Shown in pieces: positions 10,801 to 18,441 of a stretch of 64,000 nucleotides of DNA (position 1 is the stretch's first letter; each line of letters begins with the position of its first letter). The DNA comes from Chitinophagaceae bacterium. Its GTDB lineage: Bacteria; Bacteroidota; Bacteroidia; Chitinophagales; Chitinophagaceae. The notes under the pieces are model-generated. The model was given only the letters and a program-made list of their open reading frames with translations. It was not told where the DNA came from and ran no database searches. The position numbers were made by a program, and so were the translations under genes. The stretch spans positions 36,904-100,903 of the forward strand of contig JADKJI010000026.1 in assembly GCA_016721085.1 (NCBI GenBank). The letters run 5' to 3'.

Positions 10801-11153
10801 ATCTAGAAAATCAGGGGGCGAAAGGATTTGTGCGCGGTACACTTCCCATTCAAGCGCAATATGCACCAGTATATGGAATAGTTATGGTGGACATGGATAA
10901 AGATGGCAAGAAGGATTTATTGCTGGCAGGAAATAATACCTGGACCCGAATCAAATATGGTCGCTACCTTGCTAACCATGGCGTTCTCCTGAAAGGTGAT
11001 GGTAAAGGCGGATTCCAATATATTCCCCAATATGAAAGCGGTTTAAAATTAAGAGGGAATGTAAGAAGTCTTCAATTGATAAAGTCAGGCAGCTCAAATA
11101 AAGTGATTGTGGGAATGAATGATGATAATACACAAATAATCTCCATAAAATGA
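7860..11153 (+). CDS. FG-GAP/VCBS-repeat lipoprotein with ASPIC/UnbV domain (CRTAC1-like)
   Basis: This is a secreted lipoprotein of about 1097 residues: signal peptide plus Cys (AIFDSC). I count about 14 calcium-binding FG-GAP/VCBS motifs of the form DxNxDGxxD, for example IGDINNDGLQDVLF and SADMDGDGDLDLLIGN, in two blocks forming beta-propellers. Between the blocks, at about residues 500-590, sits an ASPIC/UnbV domain (RGIGAKVYVYSKGQQYF, LTFGVGTVPTVDSIRVIWPN). Such proteins often lie beside SusCD pairs in Bacteroidota and are thought to bind ligands at the surface; no enzyme activity is established. The start is the ATG at 7860. The stop overlaps the next ATG by 4 bp (ATGA), so translation is probably coupled to the SDR gene. 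Confidence 0.92.
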   Translation: MRTKGLFLLLSIAAIFDSCTSKQNTLFTKLDDSKTGINFKNTLFEDGPLNVANYIYFYNGGGVAIGDINNDGLQDVLFTGNMVKNRLYLNKGNFVFEDITQQSGVAELQGWCTGATMTDINGDGKLDIYICRSADINPSMRRNLLFINNGNLTFSERAVEYGLADIGYSTQSTFFDYDKDGDLDCFIINHSLSKYTAGVQDNPELRKEHNPDFSSKLYRNDNNHFKDVSDSAGVTSNVLTFGLGIAVSDLNNDGWPDVMVSNDFNEPDYLFINNRNGTFTEQLSSGMDLISLYSMGSDAADYNNDGLVDILTLDMMPEDNKTIKMHSGPENFDKFQYLFNKGFYYQYSRNMLQQNNGDGTFSEVAQLAGVSNTDWSWAALFSDYDNDGNKDLFVSNGYVKDYTEMDFLKYSVDRVVRTMHKDSVDPIPEYIRKMPTNEIPNYIFQSNGKGQFIKKTKEWGLEEKGVSAGAAYADLDNDGDLDLVVNNTNSIAGIYKNNQETLVKNNFIRIHLVGPASNPRGIGAKVYVYSKGQQYFQEQSPVRGFQSSSDPILTFGVGTVPTVDSIRVIWPNNQYQVFTGVAVNKMLDIEIGAAKQTWNYVDKATLPTIFQQQAITGFKHKENNFNDFTVQGLLPNYLSRQGPCVAVADINKDGKEDFYIGGAKEQAGQLFIQDASGNFNPKPIAAFGIDALSEDVAAVFFDADKDGDEDLYVVSGGFEFNEGDAAYQDRLYINDGKGGFVKNEAALPKMLSSKSSVKAADIDGDGDLDLFVGGRVVAGKYPSPARSYVLINDGKGVFTENARKVCPDLAEAGMITDMLFMDVNNDKQPDMIAVGEWMPIKVLLNNKGVFTDASSTYIPFASTGWWNKIQSADMDGDGDLDLLIGNCGLNTQFHVNEKEPMTITYKDFDNNGSVDPILCYFINGVSFPAASRDDLTDQLPLLKKKFLEYNQYANATLDDIYSAEERKDAGVLKAETMETVYLENQGAKGFVRGTLPIQAQYAPVYGIVMVDMDKDGKKDLLLAGNNTWTRIKYGRYLANHGVLLKGDGKGGFQYIPQYESGLKLRGNVRSLQLIKSGSSNKVIVGMNDDNTQIISIK

Positions 11154-11896
11154 GTCAGACATTTTCAGGGCAGGTTGCTATTGTAACTGGTGCCGCATCA
11201 GGTATCGGCAAATCTATTGCAACAGCCCTGGCTTCTCAAGGAGCCAGTCTGGTTTTATTTGATCAGCAAAAGGATGTGCTGGAAGCGATGGTGAAGGATT
11301 GGAAGACTCCCTATATTTTAATTGTTGAAGATGTAACCTCAGAAACTGCAGTACAAAAAAGTATTGACGCAATAGGTACAGATTGGGGTAGGATTGATAT
11401 ACTTGTCAATTGTGCAGGTATCACCGGTATCACAAATATCAAGACACATGATGTAACAGATGCCAATCTTAGAAAGGTTATGGAAGTGAATTTCATGGGT
11501 AGTTTTTATACTTCCAAATATGCATTACCATGGATGTTAAAGAAAAACTATGGCAGGATACTTCATATAGCATCCATTGCCGGAAAAGAAGGGAATGCAG
11601 GAATGCTGGCTTATTCTGCCTCCAAAGCGGCTGTAATAGGAATGACGAAAGTGCAGGGAAAAGAATATGCTGAAACTGGAATTACAGTTAATGCATTGGC
11701 TCCTGCTGTTATAAAGACAGCTTTGCTGGATGGAATGCCAGATGAGCAATTGAAATACATGACAGACAAGATTCCAATGAAAAGATGTGGTACATTGGAA
11801 GAAGTTGCAAACATCGCTCTATATATAGTTTCTCCACAGAATAGTTTTACTACTGGTTTTACTTTTGATCTTTCTGGTGGCCGCGCCACTTACTAA
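11150..11896 (+). CDS. Short-chain dehydrogenase/reductase (SDR, FabG-like fold)
   Basis: This is a classical 248-residue SDR. The nucleotide-binding motif TGAASGIG is at about residues 14-21, NCAGI at 88-92, the catalytic Ser in IASIAG, and the catalytic YSASK tetrad motif near 155-159. The C-terminus has the usual GFTFDLSGGRATY. It oxidises or reduces an alcohol/ketone with NAD(P). FabG itself is unlikely: the gene is translationally coupled to a surface lipoprotein and followed by a second dehydrogenase in a glycan locus, which suggests a sugar or sugar-acid substrate. That assignment is inference. Confidence 0.93.
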   Translation: MSQTFSGQVAIVTGAASGIGKSIATALASQGASLVLFDQQKDVLEAMVKDWKTPYILIVEDVTSETAVQKSIDAIGTDWGRIDILVNCAGITGITNIKTHDVTDANLRKVMEVNFMGSFYTSKYALPWMLKKNYGRILHIASIAGKEGNAGMLAYSASKAAVIGMTKVQGKEYAETGITVNALAPAVIKTALLDGMPDEQLKYMTDKIPMKRCGTLEEVANIALYIVSPQNSFTTGFTFDLSGGRATY

Positions 11897-11907
11897 ATAA
11901 TAATAGG

Positions 11908-12891
11908 ATGAATCCTTCTCTTCAGCCTTCTGAAATTCCTGTTGCTGTTGTTGGACTTGGTTTGATGGGTTCCAGTATCACAACTTGCTTGTTAATGGCG
12001 GGACATAAGGTGGTAGCAGTTGCTCCCATCCCGATTGATATGGAATTAGCTGGTCCAAGGATTCAACATCATTTAGAACGCTCATTGGCAGAAGGAATGA
12101 TTACCCATGAGCCCGAATATTACCTTGCCAATTTATTGCTAACAGAAGATTATGGTCAATTAAAGGGTTGCAAAGTAGTAATAGAATGTACTTTAGAGAG
12201 TATTGAAATCAAGAAAACGGTTTATGGTAAGATAGAAGCTGTTATTGGAACGGATGCCATTCTAACCAGTAATACTTCAGCAATTCCAATCAGCATTCTG
12301 CAAAGTTATACGCAACATCCAGAACGTTTCTTTGGGTTGCATTGGGCGGAGCCTTCACATACCACCCGTTTCCTGGAAATTATTTGCGGAGATAAAAGCG
12401 ATGTAACCAAGGGGGAGTTCCTGTATGAGTTATCTCATTTCTGGGGAAAGGAACCGACACTGGTTCGGAAGGATATCAGGGGTTTCATCACCAACCGGTT
12501 GATGTATGCCATGTATCGGGAGGCTTGTTCCCTTGTAGAAAATGGCTATGCCACAGTAGAAGATGTAGACAGGGCCTGTCGCAACAATGCCGGCTACTGG
12601 ATGACCTTCGTGGGTGTCTTCCGCTGGATGGATCTTACCGGGGTGGCAGCCTATCATACAGTAATGAAAGATTTGTTTCCAACTCTGGCCAATGGAACGG
12701 AAGTGCCAGAACTGATAGATAAGATTGTTCGAGAGGGTGGAAGGGGCGTCTCCAATGCCCATGGGTTTTATGAATATACTCCAGAAGAAGCGAAGTTGTG
12801 GGAAGAGACATTTACCGAATTCAGTTATGAGATACGGCGATTAGCGTTGAAATACCCCGCCGATGTGGTGAAGAAGAAGCTGAAGGGGTGA
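11908..12891 (+). CDS. 3-hydroxyacyl-CoA dehydrogenase family protein (possibly sugar-acid dehydrogenase)
   Basis: It has 327 residues. The Rossmann motif VVGLGLMGSSI is at about 15-25. The 3-HCDH core follows (ECTLESIEIKKTVYGKIE, TSNTSAIPIS, FFGLHWAEP) and then the C-terminal 3HCDH domain (DIRGFITNRLMYAMYREA). The family includes 3-hydroxybutyryl-CoA dehydrogenases and also lambda-crystallin/L-gulonate 3-dehydrogenases. The HW-AEP motif replaces the usual HFFNP of fatty-acid enzymes, and there is no CoA pathway gene nearby. I therefore lean to a sugar-acid substrate, working with the SDR 11 bp upstream; this is inference. Confidence 0.88.
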   Translation: MNPSLQPSEIPVAVVGLGLMGSSITTCLLMAGHKVVAVAPIPIDMELAGPRIQHHLERSLAEGMITHEPEYYLANLLLTEDYGQLKGCKVVIECTLESIEIKKTVYGKIEAVIGTDAILTSNTSAIPISILQSYTQHPERFFGLHWAEPSHTTRFLEIICGDKSDVTKGEFLYELSHFWGKEPTLVRKDIRGFITNRLMYAMYREACSLVENGYATVEDVDRACRNNAGYWMTFVGVFRWMDLTGVAAYHTVMKDLFPTLANGTEVPELIDKIVREGGRGVSNAHGFYEYTPEEAKLWEETFTEFSYEIRRLALKYPADVVKKKLKG

Positions 12892-12944
12892 GGAAAACAC
12901 CTGAATTTTTAAGGAAAACAACAGAGGATTTAGTTTTTCCCTCT

Positions 12945-12989
12945 CGAGATGTCATCTCGGGAGATGACATCTCCCAAGATGACATCTCG
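12945..12989. repeat. AGATGTCATCT palindromic repeat, first cluster
   Basis: Three copies of the 11-mer AGATGACATCT or its complement AGATGTCATCT are packed in 45 bp, including the perfect palindrome GGGAGATGACATCTCCC (12959-12975). The outer ends CGAGATGTCATCT and AGATGACATCTCG also pair. The same word recurs in a larger cluster at 22349-22439. Confidence 0.85.
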
Positions 12990-13124
12990 ATGCAAACGGT
13001 TGCCCCATTTTACCACATTCCCTCCCCAATCCACAAGCCTCCAATCAAATGACGTAAATTGTAGAACAGCCAGCATTGGTTGTTTACCAGGCAATTATTG
13101 CCCTTTTTTTCTCTCATACTTTTT

Positions 13125-13838
13125 ATGATGCAACGAATTACACTTGTCATTTCATGGATGCTTGTTTTGTGTCCTTCACTTTTATTTGCTTTCCAATCAA
13201 ATGGAGACACACTTAATGTTACTTCAGTCTCTGATTTTAAAGTAACTGGGAAAGGGGATAAACCGCAGTGGGATAGCGCTTCCTGGATATCATTAACCAA
13301 ACTTGATAAAGGACTGGAGGATTATGATACCCGATACAAAATTCTTTACAGCAAAAAAGGCATCTATGTGCTGTTTTCTGGGAAAGACAAAAAAATCACC
13401 AGCACTTACCAAAACGATTTTGATGATCTCTACAACGCAGATGTTTTTGAAGTGTTCTTCCACACAAATCCGGCAGAACCATTATACTTTGAATATGAAA
13501 TCAGTGCCCTCAACAAAGAGCTTGTATTGCTGATACCGAACCTTGATGGAAAAATAATGGGATGGAGGCCCTGGCATTATGAAAAAGAACGACTGGTTCA
13601 AAAAGCAGTAAATATTGTAAAGGACAGTAAGGGTATGCAAAGCTGGACAGCCGAGTGCTTCTTCCCTTATGCACTTTTACAACCGCTTCAAGCTACACCA
13701 CCAAAAAAGGGAACTGTTTGGAATGCAAACTTTTGTCGCCTGGATTATGATGCAGGACATATGGTGAAATGGTCATGGTCACCAATAAAAGTGACCTTTC
13801 ATGAATTCAAAGCTTTCAAATCAATCAGATTCCAATAA
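13125..13838 (+). CDS. Secreted CBM9-like carbohydrate-binding protein
   Basis: It has about 237 residues with a signal peptide (ITLVISWMLVLCPSLLFAFQ). The rest looks like one CBM9-type beta-sandwich of the kind found in sugar-binding proteins: GDKPQWDSASWISLTKL, then YKILYSKKGIYVLFSGKD, then LYNADVFEVFFHTNP and WTAECFFPYALL. ATGs at 13125 and 13128 are both possible starts; the open frame reaches a TTG at 13080, which gives no sensible signal peptide. It lies between the dehydrogenases and the large secreted proteins and is co-oriented with them. A role in binding the target glycan is likely but unproven. Confidence 0.85.
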   Translation: MMQRITLVISWMLVLCPSLLFAFQSNGDTLNVTSVSDFKVTGKGDKPQWDSASWISLTKLDKGLEDYDTRYKILYSKKGIYVLFSGKDKKITSTYQNDFDDLYNADVFEVFFHTNPAEPLYFEYEISALNKELVLLIPNLDGKIMGWRPWHYEKERLVQKAVNIVKDSKGMQSWTAECFFPYALLQPLQATPPKKGTVWNANFCRLDYDAGHMVKWSWSPIKVTFHEFKAFKSIRFQ

Positions 13839-13891
13839 TCCAGAACAAGAAAACCAATAGAAAAAAGCTACAAACCCGATAAATAGAAATT

Positions 13892-16510
13892 ATGAGAAAA
13901 TTGTTATTAAGTGTCTGTCTATTGCTAATAGTATCGCAATTGCTGGCACAACCCAATCCCAAGAGTATCATCAGGTCAAATACTCAGTTTAATGGGTATA
14001 CAAACTATTGGCATGATGACTACAAAAACGTTTATCGTTACGGCAATCTTTTCAAGATGGCGCACGCTAATGTTGAAAAGACAATTGCTCAAACAAAATT
14101 GAATGTGGCTGATGATATCCATCTTAACGGATTGGATATGCAGGAAGGTTTTGTAAACTTCTTATTGCAGAATGATTATAAAGTAGCATGGAACTTATCC
14201 TCCACCGAATTAAACGTACAAGCTGCAAAAGGAAATCTGTTGGTGGTACTCGAGCCCAATTCTGAACAAGCCCGGATTTTCAACTATCAAACCCGTTGGA
14301 GAGAACAGATGAAAAGCCATCAGATGGATGCCGTCGATTTTGCTGATATGAAAGCATTTGTTGCTCAGGTTGGAAAGTCGAAAGCAGCAGTGATTATTAC
14401 TTCTGATAAAGCACAAGCGCAGCGACTCATTGATTATGTTGCTCAGGCAAAAAATCTTTTGTCAACCTATACCTTACGCAAAGGTTGGTTCGGCGCCGAA
14501 TCATTATTGAAAAGCGTTACCTGCACACAGGGTCATCCTCTGGAAACCATTGGCAGGGGCATGAATGAAGGAAATAGCTTCTTCACCTTTAACGGATATA
14601 TGGATTTCATGGCACAGGATGAACTGGACAAATGGGTGAAGAAAAGCGGGTTGCCCATTGTAGCAGATGTTGGATTCGCCCCCATGTTCGGACTTAAGAA
14701 CTATGAACACCTGCAGGTGCAGGATATGCCTAACCGAAAAGCTTATGTTGATTATGCACACAGCAAAGGTGGTTATGTATTCCGCAATGTATGGGATCCG
14801 GAAGCAGATACTCTTAACCTGCCATTCGATGGTTATACGGCTACTGAAGGAAATAAGGAACAGGTAGATAAGGACAATACTCCTTTCATTGTTACCACAG
14901 GTACAATGGATGGCGACCTTATCAATTCTATGTTATTGTTCGTTGATAAAGGCGTGCCTTTTACAAAGGAAGTGATGTGGAAAGCTATTCTGGCAAGAAG
15001 AAGCGTAGCTGTATTGGATCAGGCAAAGATGATGGGATCCGAACAATACAGGGCAACTGCCGCTTTGTTATATCTGGATCGCGTTTATCTGGAAAACTAT
15101 TTCGGTGATAAAGTAGATATCCAGACTGAAATAAATGGCTATGTGATGGATGTGACGATCACCAATTTCAGCGATCAACCACTAAACGGGCAGCTTTCAT
15201 TTTTTGGTGCAGATGCACTCTCCTTCAATTCAAAAGCGCCAGCAGGGGTTATGTTGCCGGCAATGGGACAAAAAACTATTCGCGTAATACTTCAACCCAA
15301 TGAAAAAGCGATGGGACAAACAAATCCTATTGCCATTAATTTCAAATGGGGACAACAACAAAAAGCAGTAATGGCCATGCTGGATCTGCCACCAGCTATT
15401 TCAGTACATCGTCTTTTATTCGGCCACGCACCGAATGTTGATTATCCGGTTACCATCCACAATTTCACCAAGCAGCATACATTTCCTGTAAAATTGGAAG
15501 TATTCAGTAAGACGAATCCAGGTACTGCTGTATACACAACCACTTCGAATTTTACTGTAACTACAAGCAAATTCCAAAAAATGAACTTTAACCTGCCATT
15601 GTCGGCAGGACATTATAATGTAAAGGTTTCTGCACTTGGAGTTGATTATACCAGTCAATTGGGTGTAGAAGGCTCTTCAGGTTCTGTATCACTTCGTGAA
15701 GAAGATTTCAATAAAGATGGGGTTCCTGAATTTGTAATGGAAAACGATCAGGTTCGGGTTACTCTTTTAGCAACCGGTGCCCGTGTTATAGAATACTTCG
15801 TGAAAAGCAGGAACGATAATATTCTTTTCAAATTATGGCCTGAAAAAGCAGAAGATGATAGAAGAACTTTCCGTAAACGCGGGTATTATCCTTATGGTGG
15901 ATTTGAAGATTTCCTGGGACAAGGAAGTATGGAAACACATAAAGTGTATAAAGCCGAAATTGTTAAGAAAGACGGTGAGTTTGTGCAAGTGAAAATGACT
16001 GCTGATTATTACGGTAATGAGATACAGAAAATTTTCACTCTATATGGTAATACACCATTGCTTGAAGTTCGATTCGCTTTGACATTTAAAAATCCAGAAG
16101 CAAATGTGCTTGGCCCTCAGCCTATACTTGAATTGGGAAAGGTACATGGCCCTGAAGATCTTTTTGTAGCACCTACAATATATGGGTTGGAAGAGTATAG
16201 AATGAGGATGGAAGATTACTATGGTCGAGTGATTAAATTGAAAGAAGGATGGAATGCTGGATATGATACAAAACAAGACATTTCTTTTGTAGGCGCTTAC
16301 CCTGTTGACCAACCGCTATTCCTGCACATGTGGATGAATCATCCAAGAAATAGTGAAGCACATTACTATTATACTGAATTTCAGCCATGGACACCCATCA
16401 TTCAGAAAACTACTATGTACTTTTCTTATTATATATGGGGAGCAGGAGGTTCTTGGGGACAAGCCGTTCAGGCCTTGCGCGATAGAAATTTAATCACCAC
16501 TCAAAAATAA
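13892..16510 (+). CDS. Large secreted protein of unrecognised family (candidate carbohydrate-active enzyme)
   Basis: It has 872 residues with a signal peptide (LLLSVCLLLIVSQLLAQ). I recognise no family. Residues about 25-390 look like an alpha/beta domain, possibly a barrel, with strand-like stretches such as GLPIVADVGFAP and TPFIVTTGTMDGD. Residues 400-620 look like two Ig-like beta-sandwich domains. Residues 640-860 form a beta-rich domain (EDFNKDGVPEFVMENDQVRV, ARVIEYFVKS) reminiscent of mutarotase-like sandwiches. The size, secretion and operon suggest glycan processing. The next gene starts 4 bp after the stop, so the two are co-translated. Confidence 0.85.
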   Translation: MRKLLLSVCLLLIVSQLLAQPNPKSIIRSNTQFNGYTNYWHDDYKNVYRYGNLFKMAHANVEKTIAQTKLNVADDIHLNGLDMQEGFVNFLLQNDYKVAWNLSSTELNVQAAKGNLLVVLEPNSEQARIFNYQTRWREQMKSHQMDAVDFADMKAFVAQVGKSKAAVIITSDKAQAQRLIDYVAQAKNLLSTYTLRKGWFGAESLLKSVTCTQGHPLETIGRGMNEGNSFFTFNGYMDFMAQDELDKWVKKSGLPIVADVGFAPMFGLKNYEHLQVQDMPNRKAYVDYAHSKGGYVFRNVWDPEADTLNLPFDGYTATEGNKEQVDKDNTPFIVTTGTMDGDLINSMLLFVDKGVPFTKEVMWKAILARRSVAVLDQAKMMGSEQYRATAALLYLDRVYLENYFGDKVDIQTEINGYVMDVTITNFSDQPLNGQLSFFGADALSFNSKAPAGVMLPAMGQKTIRVILQPNEKAMGQTNPIAINFKWGQQQKAVMAMLDLPPAISVHRLLFGHAPNVDYPVTIHNFTKQHTFPVKLEVFSKTNPGTAVYTTTSNFTVTTSKFQKMNFNLPLSAGHYNVKVSALGVDYTSQLGVEGSSGSVSLREEDFNKDGVPEFVMENDQVRVTLLATGARVIEYFVKSRNDNILFKLWPEKAEDDRRTFRKRGYYPYGGFEDFLGQGSMETHKVYKAEIVKKDGEFVQVKMTADYYGNEIQKIFTLYGNTPLLEVRFALTFKNPEANVLGPQPILELGKVHGPEDLFVAPTIYGLEEYRMRMEDYYGRVIKLKEGWNAGYDTKQDISFVGAYPVDQPLFLHMWMNHPRNSEAHYYYTEFQPWTPIIQKTTMYFSYYIWGAGGSWGQAVQALRDRNLITTQK

Positions 16511-16514
16511 ATCT

Positions 16515-18323
16515 ATGGGTAAGATTAATAGATGGTTCATAGTATTAATCTTTTGTTTAAGCACAATTGGTGCTGTGGCAAGAGATATAAAGATTACTTC
16601 ATTAGAATTAGGGCAACCGGTACCCGCCATTCCATTCTATCATATAAAAGTGGCTATTGAATTGCCTGAAACAACTTTTATGGAAGCGGAGATGTCTGTC
16701 AATGGGAAAACACTTCGTTTCCTTGATTTGTATAAAGGTAATGAGAAGGAAGATCCCAATCGTCCGCATATGGTACATCGTCCACCATCAGGATTTGGTT
16801 TGTCACAAGACAATACCCTCTACAGCAAACCTGTTGTTGTTGGATGGGTTAACTGGATGCCGGGACAAACATATACCATAAAGATTACCGTAAGATTGAA
16901 GAAGAATGTAAAGGGTAGTTCAACCGATGAATACATTTCTGCAACCAGAACAGTGAAAGCACCAGACCGTGATCTTTCGTTTGATAAGGAATGGAAAAGT
17001 TACAAATCCATTGTGTTAAGTGAAACAGGTGGATTGGACAGAGCAGGTGAGCCTGTGAAAGTGCTGTTGCCTTTTTATCCCGATGAAGCAAAAGATCTAA
17101 AACGTGATATCAGGGTTGTAGCTATCGATCCTAAAACCTTCAAGCATTCTGAAGTACCAGTACAAGTATTCGATGTGCAGCAATACCTGAAGGAAGATGA
17201 CCTTGCACCAGATAAGAATGGTAAGCCAACACATGAAATCCCCATCTGGTTACCTACTGTAACAGCTCAGGTGGCTTTTTTAGCTGATGTGCCAGCAAAA
17301 AGCAGTAAGGTATACCTGATCTATTACAATAATGAGAATGCATTGACCAAGATATATAATACCGACCTGAAAGTATCTGGCGAAGCGCCTGGTATACAAG
17401 TGGAGAATAAACTGATGGAAGTAACACTGCATCCTCAATCAGGTCATTTTGATCAGGTGACTTTAAAAACAATGCCAGACTTCCCATTGTTCCATCGTAA
17501 AGAAACCAATGGTGCCATACATTGGAATCCTGAAGTATATGCACCGCCTCAACCATGGACACATACATCCGACTGGAAACCTGCTCCGAATGTTAAATCA
17601 ATATCTGGTCCTGTTTTAGCAACTGCTGATTTTTGGGGTGGATTGAGAGATATTCCACAGGTTGACGCATCTGTTCGGTATGAATTCTATCCAAACAGAC
17701 CTTATTTCCTTAGTTCAACAAGTCTTCGTTTCAATGAGACATTACAAAGTATTGCATTGAGGAACGCTGAGATCGTATTTAAAAGGGAATTGATGACAAA
17801 CGCTGCATGGTATGATGTGATTAGAGATTCCATTGTGGTTTATGATGTAAAGAATATGACTGATCTCACCGATTTGAAAATGGAAGCAGATATACCATGG
17901 ATTGCATTTTATAACAAGGAAAATGGATTAGGTTTTGCCGGAATACAGATTGATTATTCCAATGCTGGGTTAGAAAATAATCCAAGACTACTGAATCCTT
18001 ATTTCTATATCACAGCCGGTCCCTGGGTGTATTGGGCCCGTGCCTTATCATTAAGCTTTCTGGCTTCTAATATGCAGCAGATGATTCCTGTAATGAAAGG
18101 AAATTTCTTTGCAGAGAAATGGGCTTATCTGGTTTACAAGGTTGATGATCCATCAAAACCCTTTGAAAAAATTAAATACTGGCAAAAAATCGTAACAAAT
18201 CCACTTCGTGTTCAATTAGTGGAGGAAGTGGATGACAGGGTTTCCAGATCTGTTACAGAACTTTTTATTGAGAAAGGTAAGAGTGGGTGGGAAGGAAGAG
18301 AGACGGGGAGGGAGCATAAGTAA
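16515..18323 (+). CDS. Secreted protein of unrecognised family, partner of the 872-aa protein
   Basis: It has 602 residues with a signal peptide (FIVLIFCLSTIGAVARD). The N-terminal 150 residues look like a beta-sandwich (PFYHIKVAIELPE, PGQTYTIKITVRLKK). The centre and C-terminus are also strand-rich, with many Trp and Tyr (HWNPEVYAPPQPWTHTSDW, PWVYWARALSLSF), typical of sugar-binding or lyase folds. I can name no family. It begins 4 bp after the 872-aa gene ends, so they are probably one functional unit. The last 20 residues (KGKSGWEGRETGREHK) look like low-complexity read-through. Confidence 0.83.
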   Translation: MGKINRWFIVLIFCLSTIGAVARDIKITSLELGQPVPAIPFYHIKVAIELPETTFMEAEMSVNGKTLRFLDLYKGNEKEDPNRPHMVHRPPSGFGLSQDNTLYSKPVVVGWVNWMPGQTYTIKITVRLKKNVKGSSTDEYISATRTVKAPDRDLSFDKEWKSYKSIVLSETGGLDRAGEPVKVLLPFYPDEAKDLKRDIRVVAIDPKTFKHSEVPVQVFDVQQYLKEDDLAPDKNGKPTHEIPIWLPTVTAQVAFLADVPAKSSKVYLIYYNNENALTKIYNTDLKVSGEAPGIQVENKLMEVTLHPQSGHFDQVTLKTMPDFPLFHRKETNGAIHWNPEVYAPPQPWTHTSDWKPAPNVKSISGPVLATADFWGGLRDIPQVDASVRYEFYPNRPYFLSSTSLRFNETLQSIALRNAEIVFKRELMTNAAWYDVIRDSIVVYDVKNMTDLTDLKMEADIPWIAFYNKENGLGFAGIQIDYSNAGLENNPRLLNPYFYITAGPWVYWARALSLSFLASNMQQMIPVMKGNFFAEKWAYLVYKVDDPSKPFEKIKYWQKIVTNPLRVQLVEEVDDRVSRSVTELFIEKGKSGWEGRETGREHK

Positions 18324-18326
18324 TTA

Positions 18327-18360
18327 GAGAATTTGATGATTTGAAAATTTGAAAATGCTG
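18327..18360. repeat. GATTTGAAAATTTGAAAAT low-complexity repeat
   Basis: A short tract of GATTTGAAAATTTGAAAAT between two genes. Similar tracts lie at about 28603-28632 (reverse orientation) and 48298-48333. They look like members of a small intergenic family rather than a regulatory site. Confidence 0.5.
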
Positions 18361-18441
18361 ATAAGATGATATCTGTCCTGTTTTTATGATTTGATATTTG
18401 GAATAGATATTCTTCGTCATTTTCTTGAATATAAATTTACG

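Noticed and set aside
11150..12891. Fatty-acid metabolism (FabG plus 3-hydroxyacyl-CoA dehydrogenase)
   Set aside because: No other fatty-acid gene is nearby, the surroundings are a glycan locus, and the HWAEP motif differs from the usual fatty-acid enzyme motif.
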